Shown here in pieces: positions 33,409-44,300 of a stretch of 64,000 nt of DNA. The position numbers and the translations under genes were made by a program. Position 1 is the first letter of the stretch. Every line of letters starts with the position of its first letter. The notes beneath the pieces were generated by a model. The model searched no databases, was not told the DNA's origin, and saw only the letters and a program-made list of their open reading frames with translations. Source of the DNA: Haberlea rhodopensis. Taxonomy: Eukaryota > Streptophyta > Magnoliopsida > Lamiales > Gesneriaceae. The DNA lies in the NCBI GenBank assembly GCA_907163345.1, contig CAJQUN010000001.1:2604001-2668000 (forward strand), in the 5' to 3' direction.

Positions 33409-35654
33409 TGTGACGGCCCGCCCAGACGGGTCGCCCGCCGTGTTCAATTTCTTGAACACAAGGCTACACTTAATTCAAAAACTTAATATCACTTTGAACT
33501 TATGTCTAGCGGAAACGTTTTTATTCTTATCGAACATTTGACTTAGTAATTTTTTACCCGTGACTTTTAACTTAGAAAAATTTGGGCAGAGTCTCCTCTT
33601 AAAAATTGTGCCCTGTGATCTACCAGATCACTACCACCACAACATCAAAACCATAAAAAAAAAACAAAAACTAAACCAAAATAAACTTCAAATATCAAAA
33701 TCCAACTAAAACATAATTAAATGTTTCATATCCTCAAATTAAAACTTAAACATGCCAACATACTCAAAACTTCATAATAAATCTAAATATCCTCCGCATC
33801 GTCTAAGTCTTCAACTCCATCTGTAATATGTCACATTACAGGTAAAGGTAAGTTGCAGCATTTTATAGTAAGCATAATAAACATTTGATAAAAAGTATCA
33901 AAACATCATTTTTCATAATGTGACGAAAAATAATATACTTTCATATCCAAAATAACTTTCACACATATATGGTATAATCCGAGCAGTTAACGGAACTAAA
34001 TTTCACAAAACGGAATCATAACGGAAATAACTGCACAGATAACCAACGAAACATAACGGAAACGAATATCAATATCATATAATGTCTTAACATTATAGAA
34101 TTAATCATTAGACATAGCCATGATGTAATGAAACAAATGCATACTCAATTACGGATGTGACACAATGATATCATTCCAGACTATACCCGCTGGAAGGGTA
34201 TCGACAGATATTATACCCCCTCTGTCTTCGGGCAAAACGAAATGCGTTTCTTTATTCTCGTCGCCAACGAGCCGAAAGTATGCGCGTTTTTATCCTCGTC
34301 GCAATGCGAGCCACAACGAAACAAAATATCCACAGTTCACAAACTTCAAATCGTATTCACCGAATCAAGACAAACATGGCCTTTCAAAATAGTTTTTCAC
34401 ACACAATAAAATATTATTCAAAATTCTATTTTTCAACAAAATACATTTCTTATCAAAAATCATATTTCAAAATAAATTCTTGCATGCTTACTATTCGAAA
34501 ATCATTTCAAAAATAAACAATACGAAATACTTAAAATAATTTGTGGAAAATTGCAACTTCCTTTACATACCTCAAAGCTTCCTATCAACGATAAATCTAC
34601 AAACCTCCAAAATCTCCAAGATAATCAAAGATTTCCTATTATCCATTTCAACAATATCAAAACTATATCCAATTTCGAAAATTTACAATTTTAGTTCTTC
34701 GAACCAATATACATTTCCGAAAATCCTTCAAACAAAAATATGCAGTCTTCGAATTCCATTATCATATTCAAAGTTTCTCAAAAATCCAAAAAAATACATT
34801 TTCGATCTTAAAATTCCAGAATTCCATTTTCTGTATAATCTTCAACAAAATCATACAACATCTTCGAACACATAACCAATCCAATAACCATTTCTCGAAA
34901 TTCACCTTCGAAATCTATTATACATTTTCAGTAAAATCTTCAAAAAATTTCCAGTAACAAATTTCAACTAAATTCCAGAAATTTCCAGTAATATTTTCGA
35001 ATTCCAATTTTCCAGAATTAAATCTCGATCTTCAAACTCCTTCAAACCTTCGAATTTCATTCTTAAAAATTTGTTCTTAACCAAATGGTGTTTTTGACAA
35101 AATACTTCAATCTAATCCCAATTCTCTAACCCAACCACCTAAATTCGAAACTAAAAATCAAGAATAAAAAACAGAGAAAATAAATTCGATGCATGTAATT
35201 TCATACCGATTTGCACTTTCTGTCCCAAATCCTACTTCTTCTCGATGGCTCGCTCCTATTCGAAACTTGGGAATGATTTCCGAACAAAAATCGAATTTAC
35301 AACAAAATCTGAAATTTGCTCTTGTAACTCGGTACAGACAGAAATGGACTTGGGTTTTCTGTGGAAGGAACTTAAATAGATTGTTGGTTACCATGGTGAA
35401 GAGGTGGAGGGACGAGAGAGATGAAACGGACGAAATCAATATGGCGAAGTGAAGAAGAATTCTGAAACGGAAATGAAGAAAATTGATGAACTGAAGCTGA
35501 CGAAAATAAAATTGAGGGAAGAAGAAATCGTGTTCACTTTTACCGATTTCTTTATTAATTAATTTTTAATTAGTTAATTATTTATTTATTATTATTGTTT
35601 TTATTTAAATTAAAAATTTGGACCAATAATTTTCATTAAAATTGGGCCATTACA
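33409..35654 (-). repeat. chromovirus 5' LTR (2246 bp)
   Basis: On the plus strand it runs TGTGACGGCCCG to GGGCCATTACA. It lacks a segment of about 360 bp that is present in the 3' LTR. Confidence 0.95.
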
Positions 35655-36437
35655 CCTAGGCAGTGGTTCAGCTCGCAGCGGAAAATGACTCACATCCCGT
35701 CTTCCCACGTCTATGAGTCCCTACAGAAACATTCACACAATGAGTATAGAGAACAAGTATCTCAGTGCAATATCAAAACACAATATCAATATCAATGATA
35801 AAGCACAAGAAATCATCTAACGTGAATGTTCTGTATCATGCATCCACAAATGCACTATGTCATGACATGTCTCAATAATCACCCTATTATCACGAGCCCC
35901 ATATGATATGCCTATTTAGCTCAATATGTTAGTGGAACCACATCACATCTTCATATTAGCAGCACATATCATAGTACCATACTCATCTGTGATAATAGCC
36001 AGAGCATATACCCACACCAGGCGTATATCTCTCAAGCCAAAGCATATGTAGTATATCTATCGTGGCAACGATCCCAGCCAAAGATATACCACACCAGGCA
36101 TATCTATTGAGGCAATGATCGCACCAAAGCATATACACATATCTATCAAGGCAGCCCACTCAATCATATGAAATCCATGTATGCACATGCATATGATACT
36201 ACCAATCATATGACACAAAGATAACATAAATCATATGATATCAAAACCATAACATCATTATCACATCATATCTATACTCCGTACGTCAACACGTACCTGT
36301 AAAGCGACACAAACCAGATAACTCGGTCGTCAATGGTTAATTGCCTCTTTGCCCTGTCTCCTGTGATGATGTTACAACAATACCAACAATATCATGTTAA
36401 AAGATGTTGAACTATTCATTTCCACAATAAACATTTA

Positions 36438-36665
36438 AGTCTACCGATCGATCGGTCACTCTAGCGATCGATCGGTCCAAACAAATAACCCTAGCGATCG
36501 GTCGGTCAGAAGCTAGCGATCGATCGCAAATCTGATTTTCTCAAACATGCTATGGCTTTCACCGATCGGTCGGTCGCTTCTAGCGATCGATCGGTACCTA
36601 CACCGCCTTACATCCCCTGTTTCTACCGATCGATCGGTACGAGCCTACCGATCGATCGGTCGACA
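36438..36665. repeat. dispersed GATCGATCGG palindrome array
   Basis: About ten copies of CGATCGATCGGT or CGATCGGTCGGT, each preceded by CTAC, CTAG or CAC. Spacing is about 20-45 bp. It lies in the gypsy solo LTR. Confidence 0.9.
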
Positions 36666-37385
36666 ACAGAATTGTAGAACAATGGTGATTTTGAGCTTAT
36701 CCTCATGGTGCATCTCCTACAACTCAAAAACTCCCATTCAAACATGATATTTGGATGTTATACCTTCATTTAAACATATTTCCATCTTACTACAACTCAA
36801 TTCATTGACTTTAACAACATATGAATTCCATATTCCTTCAACTAATTCACATGCTTCTCAACTTGCATAACAACTATCATGCTAAGATCATAGATCAAAT
36901 CACTACAAAAATTAGAGCATGTAAATTCTCCTTACCACATACTTTATTTTGACCATGCTTCTAAGCTAGAACCAAGCAAAGACACCAAGAGGTTCCAAAG
37001 AGCATTTGTAGAGATTTGTAGGTGAGTTTAGGTGAATTATGTGTTTAAAATCTGATATTATCTTTATATAACCTCCTCACCTCAAATTCACATGCACATT
37101 ACATGCAACTCATATTCTCCCCAAATTCATGTTAAATGCAAGACATCTTAAAATTCAACTATGTGATGCATTTTAAGTCTCTTCTCCATTATAACATAAA
37201 ATGTTAAGTCCCTCTATCACATGTTCATATTCTTTCTTATCTGTTTCATTCAAACATAACATTTATCGTGCTCGGTTTAACCCGAAATCCGAGTCCACCT
37301 CGTACTGTAATTAATCATAATTTCACCATAAACATATAACACATGTATAAAGCAAATCGAGGCATTACAGGCTTGTTATGTTGTT

Positions 37386-37835
37386 TGTGCACCATTAATT
37401 AAGGTACTTATCGTTCAACCCATAGAACAAATTGAAGCAAATTGTATGTTATTTTTGTTAATTAGTGCACGAATAAATTTATTAAAGTATGCGCGATTGA
37501 ATTTATTAATGGGTGCAATCTTAGTTGTTTTTTTATTGTGCACGATTGATTTTATTAATGTGTGCACGATTGAATTGACGATGCATAATTGAATTTGTTA
37601 GTCGATGCACGATTAGTTTTGTTTGTTATCCACGATTGGTCCATGTACCAATGCATGAGTTGGTTGAGTTAAATTATTTTAGTATGTTGTGCACAATTAT
37701 TTTAGTATGTTGTGCACGACTATTTTAGTATGTTGTGCACGATAATTTAAGTATGTTGTGCACGTTTAATTTATGTAGTAATGCATGACGGAGTTGAATT
37801 TAGATGCACAATTGAATATTGGTGCACAAGTATAA
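37386..37835 (+). repeat. TGCACGATT array 4
   Basis: From 37432 on it is a direct, diverged copy of array 3 (shared GAAGCAAATTGTATGTTATT start and ATGACGGAGTTGAATTTAG near the end), without the internal tandem doubling. It precedes the second Ulp1-like remnant. Confidence 0.85.
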
Positions 37836-38100
37836 CTAAGCTGTACAGTTAAAACGTTTTTAATTTTATCTTTTGGAAACCAAGAATTAAATTTATTTAA
37901 GGGTGTTGCGCTTTTTCATGTTGTATTTTTTTCTTCAAAGTATTAAAAAAAGGTTAATTCTTAAAAGTTTTAAAATCCTATTTCGACGCTGGCATTCCCA
38001 TTTCAAACAGAAATCGTCTTGTTACTATAAATTTGAACGCGAACCTTCACCAAATCAAGTTTGAATACATTCCTCTTGAGAAAATCGAAAACTAAAGCAA

Positions 38101-39012
38101 TGGCACTCAAATGGAAGACCATTGTACGCTCTGAAAATGAAAGTGCAAGCAAAAAGCAAAAAAAGAAGCGATGACATCGGGTAAGATTTCAAATTTTTTA
38201 TTTTTTTTGTGTTAGAGCGTTCGTTGCTATTTGTGAATAACTTAGTGATTATTCGTGGCATTTATTAAGTTTTTGGTTTCCACTGATTGCTCCGTTTGGA
38301 TGATTGAAATTTCTGTTGTCATCTATTGTTGCACAATGGTCTGAATTTAATGATGCACGATATTACAATTATGATGTTTGCACCTAATTTCAATTGACCT
38401 GTAAGTACAACTTTAAAAATTCAGGTTCCACTCCGGAATCGCCAACAGTTGAAGGCAAAAAAATATGGAACGAACCAACTCCTATCGGGCAAACTTGCAT
38501 GGGGTGGTTACTGATTTGAAAAAAACTAGAGCTACGTGATGAACACATGCACTTCTGCAGAGAACACCATTACTTTTGAGGGATACACAATGAGAATTAA
38601 TGTCATTGATGTACGTTCAATTTTTGGAATTAAAGATGGGATTCATACATTAGAACTGAAATCCTCGGATTATGCAGATACATCATTCTTACGTAGGTGT
38701 TTCTCCGAGAAGGAAAGTCAAAAAGCTTTTAGGATGAGTAAGAGCATGTTATACAATAAATTGACAAGCAAGGTTTCAAGTTTCAATCTCGTAGATGTAG
38801 AAGATGAAGCTAGATCGGCAACACTATACATATTGGCATCCTTTTTCATTGCCACCAAATCAGACAGCCTCCCATGGGCATACAGGTCTGTTGTTGATGA
38901 CCTGGAAACAATGTGCAACCATAACTGGTCAGAGCACATTTTGATGGCGTTGCTGAACATCCTCATTCAATCAAGCAATGAGAAACACTTGGGTTGTGAT
39001 ATGATTTTACCT
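38101..39012 (+). pseudogene. Ulp1-linked gene, decayed N-terminal copy B
   Basis: It begins with a Lys-rich first exon (ATG at 38101, ending KKQKKKR before an in-frame stop). A block then follows homologous to copy A: DVRSIFGI, a helical stretch, SLPWAYRSVVDDLETMCN and WSEHILMALLN, ending at the same splice position (CTG followed by GTACGT). Two tandem stops near 38537 and an internal deletion relative to copy A disable it. The protease domain is absent. Confidence 0.6.
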
Positions 39013-39129
39013 GTACGTCTTCTTTAAAAAATAAACACATGTGCATTTAAATTTCTTATTAAATGCATGATAATATGATTCATTGTATTTCTTGAATGAT
39101 ACGCGTTGAACCAATTTTTCCATTAAAAT

Positions 39130-39600
39130 CTATAATCTCCTCGTGCACCGATAACCGGGGCACGTATGGTTTTACGTGCTTTGATAGCCTATGCATGTAG
39201 GATTTTCGTTTCTTATTCATCGTTTAACACCATTAGTGCACACGTTGTGCACCGGTGCACGTGAAATGAAGAGCCAGTGCATGGGAAATGAAGTGGTGCA
39301 CGTGAACTGAAGAGCGGTGCAGAAATGAAGAGCGGTGCACGGGAAAATAATGGAGGATCTCGCGAAGTTTAGGGGCGATGTTGTCTGGTGGAGGTACGTC
39401 GGTGTTGTCCCGGAAGACCATGTGCTCGATGTTGAGGAAGGGTAAATCGGGCTGACAGATCTAGGCTGAGGAGTGGCTGAGGCAGACGATGGAGTGTCGC
39501 CGGTCCGTGGGTGTTGTTTTGGGAGATGGGTGAGTTGAGGAAGATGTAGTTTTGGAGATGAGTGTGAGGGAAGAGGTTTCGGCATACTTTTTTTAAATGA
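39130..39600. repeat. GC-rich patch with GGTGCACG repeats
   Basis: At 39225-39345 short units such as GGTGCACGTGAAATGAAGAGC recur four or five times. The GC-rich stretch 39350-39590 follows and may be a captured gene fragment; on the minus strand one frame reads a Pro-rich peptide with PPPDNIAPKLREIL. I do not recognise it. Confidence 0.45.
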
Positions 39601-39749
39601 GAGGTAGGTTGGTAAACAAAATCATATGTGGATTGAAATTTAAAAAATGGACTAATCTGGATAATGTTTTCTGAAAATGGATTTTTATGACATGTCGATT
39701 TTTCCCCAAATTTAGTTGAATAATGTATTTGTAATTGGAAACTTTCTTG

Positions 39750-39751
<2 letters not shown>

Positions 39752-39785
<34 letters not shown>
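39752..39785. repeat. TA dinucleotide microsatellite
   Basis: Uninterrupted TA run of about 33 bp. Confidence 0.9.
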
Positions 39786-39788
<3 letters not shown>

Positions 39789-41319
39789 ACATATATACTC
39801 TATTTATTTTTAAAACTTGATATATGGATATTAGATTTTAATATAAAATATAATTTTATTTTCAATATATTTCTATATAAAATAAATTTTTGTTGAAGCA
39901 TTTTTTTCTATCAAACTTTGTTTTCTAATTTTTATATTCGTTCTTTCATAAAAATAAAGGCGTTATTAAAAAACGTATAAGAAAATAAAATTTGATGCCT
40001 TTTGAAAAAAGAAAGTTACAATAAACATTTTTCACTAAATATATAATATAGATATATGTTTTAATATCATCTCCAAATAATTAAGTCGTCCCATTTTTCT
40101 GTACACATACATCATTTGAATCCATTTGATAGCCTATAATGATAGTCTAGTGTTCCATGTGGTAGTCTATGACCCAAATTAATCCAACACATACCTCAAA
40201 TATTGAGTCAAAAAATACAATACTATATATTTATCCCATGCAGCACTACCACATAAGGTAAAAATAGTAAAATAGAAGTGACTGTCTTACACGAATACTT
40301 AACTATATCAAGTGTGTCGCAACAAAAACAAGATTTTTTTAAAGTGTATTATAGATGATTTTTAAATTTTTAAATATTATATCATACAAGTTTTGATTTG
40401 AGATTCTGTATTATTCTAGACGATGTTTTTAACTTTATGCTGATTATTTTAACAGTTCATATGACAATTTTTGTTGTGCAGCAGAATTTTTTTTAACTAA
40501 ATATTCTATAAGATAAAAGCTTACATAATCGCTCTTTATATTATAAAAAATAAAAACAAATAAACTCTTTCTTTATTAAAACATATCTTCTTTGCTTTTT
40601 ATATTTTCCAACGTAGTTATTACTTTTAATTTAGTTTTTTGACATTTTTAAAAATATATGTTTTTTAAACTTATCACATCATTAAATTTTAAATCTAATA
40701 TATTTTCACTTGGTGATAGAATCTCACTTAATTGACATCTACAATATAAATAAAAGCAGAAATATGAGCAAAAAAATTGATAAGGTCAAAATGTAATTTT
40801 TGGAGTGCAAAATATAATTTTTTGGGGGCAATACGGTTTTTGGGGTGCAAAATGTAATTTTAAAAAATATTTAAGTAATAAAAAATTGTTTTTTTTGGGG
40901 GGGCAAGAGACTACATAAATTCGCCCTTTATGATACAAAATATCTACTTTATATGAAAAATCATACATCACAATCTCCAATATATTTTCTATACTTATTT
41001 ATAAAGAAAATGTGGAAGAGATCAAGAGAGAACAAACTATTAATTCCAAAAGAAATTCATACTCCATGCTGTCACCAATACTTCACAAGAACAAATTTAT
41101 CCGATACAAAATGGAAATCAATACTTTCTTTATATGATAAGAATGAGTAGCTGTGATGGCGTACAAAACTGCAGCAACGAAAGGCTTATCCTTAAGCTAA
41201 TGCGCTACTTAGTAAAACTGGTAATCTGTTAAATGCAATGTGCAACGGGTGGAATCCTGAGGAGCGACATCTTCATCACTTATATAAACAACATGAATGA
41301 ATGGACACTGGGAAAAAAA
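39786..41319. other. AT-rich intergenic region
   Basis: Very AT-rich. No coding frames or repeat ends recognised. A plus/minus alternation of TTTTTGGGG-like stretches at 40795-40910 is low-complexity. The UXT 3' UTR occupies the right edge. Confidence 0.45.
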
Positions 41320-44300
41320 TTATGCCCGCAGGTCCTTGTTTGAATTCCATCCTGGGCCGCTCGCGACCCCACCGTCGGTCAAGATACCAATACCACCTCC
41401 ATTCTCGACACTTAAGAGCGGGTCCGACTCAGTTTCCTTAGCCTTCAAACAAAGAAATTGTGAATAAGCATTAAATTTCTCCAATGTAATGAAATTTGAG
41501 TGTACAACAAAAATGAGCAACGGTAAAGCACCGGAGATAATTGTGCTGTTGCTTCAGCAGTGGCCTTTTGCTGGTTCTCAACATTGCAATAATAAGAGTA
41601 CAGTATCATGCCAACGACAGCAATCAAGATGCCTAAAATGTTTTGCCAGCTAAAGGGGTCTTGTAGAAGAACGTAGCCAAAGGTTAAAACAAGGCAGGTT
41701 TTCAGATGCCCTAGGACCTGATAAGTTACGGGAGATGTCTTCCCGATTACCAGAAATGTACTGAAGTTCACGGAAACGGATATCAGGCAGGAAAGAATGA
41801 TAAACGCCTGTCATGACAACTCAAGGAGTTAGGTGATGCAGAATATCTAAAAGCTGGAGAAGACATTGGAACTTACCAGGACTTGAGGAGTGTAATTGAA
41901 AGCGAAAACGTTTTGATTTGTCAAGATTCCATCTAGAAATGGTCCGGCTATGAACAGAGTCATTGCCTGATAAGGACAAGATTGATACAAGAGTTGAGTT
42001 GAAGAAACCTTGAACTTCTTCTGGATGGTATTAGTCATCTGTGGGTTTGAAGTTAAGATACCAAAATGGCATAGGCGACACACATGAGAAGAAAGATGCT
42101 GAAAATTCAGTAATATAACTAGTAAACAGAGATATTAGAACTCCGGACTAATCCTACAATTGAAGCAAAGGTCATACTTATAGAAGGTGCAACACGTAAT
42201 AACGCGCAGGGTCACCTGATGTCTATCTGCAGGGCACAAGGTAATGAGCATCCTTATAGAAGAAATGCATTATATTCTAGAATTTAGATGTGAAAACTAC
42301 ATATAGCATCCAATATATGTTCTATAAACTAGTAAACTACAATATAAAATAAGGCATGTAAGAAAAAAACGAATAACTGTTATGTTACATTTCTCCTTGG
42401 AGAAACAATCACATTTAAGATGCCCTTTCAAGCCTTTAAAGCTTGCAAAGAAGCAAATTGGCCAAAGAACGAGCTTCATTAAAGAGCTGCCCTTGGCAGG
42501 GGGCCTACACTTCATTGCACTCTGCATAGGCACACACCTATCGCGTTTTTAATATCTTGGCAAGGGGAATCTCGGGGTAGGGGAAATAAGATCAATAAGA
42601 AATCTGAGGATACAATTTGGGCAACACAAGTTGTCACAACCGCAAGTAGAGACAAGATGGAACCCAGGGCATTGAGCTGCAGATCAGTGACTGTTGCAAT
42701 TCCAACACCCATGAGAAGAACAGTAAGACAGAGCTGAACATTCCTACTGCAATTGGCAGTGAAGAGAGTATGAGCAATAAATATTGGAACCCTATAATCG
42801 TGAACTCGGGCAATATAAACCAAAATTATGGTAAGCTACAGCTGTGAAGAAATTTAGCAAGTTAAAATGTTGATTGTGACAAAGAAAATTGAAAGACTCC
42901 CAGATCTGTCTAGTGTCTAGCATTAAAGTATGGATAACTGATGTTTCACTTTGAGAGGCACGTGATCCAAAATCAAATATAGCATATCAAACTCTACTCC
43001 CCATGACGATAACATAATGATAAATGAACGGCAAAATTTCAAATGAACCATATGCCCATCGGTTGGCAAAGCTTTGTTGCAACATCACATGTAATGCCTT
43101 ATTTCGTAAAGGTGTTGGGAAATAATAAAATAGCAACTTTTAGCCCAGTTTATCAAAATATACCAAGAAAGTAGCTTCACTGCAATGATTTAACAAGGCG
43201 CGTGTATACACTTTGTTTCCATGATAACAGGAAAATCCTTCGACACTATTATACTAATACAACAGTTCAGTTGACGGTAAATCTATCATGAATGTAACTA
43301 ATATGATGCAATTAAAAGGTGGGCACAATTAACTTATCCTGTATTGAAGTATTTGTAAGTAGAAAGTGAAGGCTAGAAGGATAAAAAAGTTAGTTTCTTG
43401 TAATGGTAGTATAGTTTACACATGCATGCTGAAAGATATGATTAAAGACATCCAGCTTCTCTTTTTTCCTTTTTTTTTTGTTCGTTATATAGAATGCAGA
43501 TAACCTATATATGTACTTATATTTATCAATCAAATATAGATGGTTCAAAACCACTAGATCCAAGTGCTTTAATCAGCTTCAGGGATACATGCAAAATATC
43601 AGAAAGTCATCAGACATCTCCAAATCTCAAATTATGCTGAAAATGGAAATGGTACAATTTTTCTCTTGATTCAAATAAAGATCAACTATTAAAAGGCTTG
43701 TCTCAAGACACTTATTGTATCTTCGGTACATTCTTCTGTACACGCACATTAAGGAAAAAACAGCTATCAATGACCATTACAAGACCAAAGAAAATTTCGA
43801 TCTTATATTCTCTATCAGATGAAAGTACAAAAACAGGCAGATAATATTTTCAGATGCATGAGCACACACTTATTAAGACTATCCATGTTTACATTATGGA
43901 TTCAATAATTCTGGCATACAAGAATACCATCAGTCAGGAACAACTATCACATATCCACCAGAACATTCCCTATAAGTTATCATTTCTGTAAATAGTTACT
44001 TGATTTTCTTTATGATAACCTAAAACCCTATAAATTAAAAACTGAGGAAGGGATAGTTAATCAAAAACTGAGAGAGTACAAAAACAGGCAGATAATATTT
44101 TCAGATGCATGAGCACACACTTATTAAGACTATCCATGTTTACATTATGGATTCAACAATTCTGGCATACAAGAATACCATCAGTAAGGAACAACTATCA
44201 CATATCCACCAGAACATTCCCTATAGTTATCATTTCTGTAAATAGTTACTTGATTTTCTTTATGATAACCTAGAACCCTATAAATTAAAAACTGAGGAAG

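Larger units (their letters stand above)
26140..35654 (-). mobile_element. Ty3/gypsy chromovirus (Tekay-like), nearly intact
   Basis: A 9.5-kb element on the minus strand with LTRs at 33409-35654 (5') and 26140-28750 (3') and an iMet-type primer site. Gag and a 1291-codon pol frame are present. The target duplication CCTAG is at 26135-26139 and 35655-35659. LTR differences are few (about ten point changes plus small indels noticed over 2.2 kb), apart from one large length difference. This makes it the youngest layer in the nest. The long LTRs and C-terminal chromodomain-like segment point to the Tekay/Del lineage. Confidence 0.96.
25956..37369 (-). mobile_element. Ty3/gypsy solo LTR, split by a chromovirus
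   Basis: On the minus strand the LTR starts TGTAATGCCTCG (37369) and ends AGGACCCCACA (25956). Its own sequence is 25956-26139 plus 35660-37369, about 1.9 kb. The flanks are AGCTT (25951-25955) and GGCTT (37370-37374), a one-mismatch target duplication. No internal region is present. The middle is the younger chromovirus 26140-35654. The right part carries GATCGATC palindromes. Confidence 0.6.
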
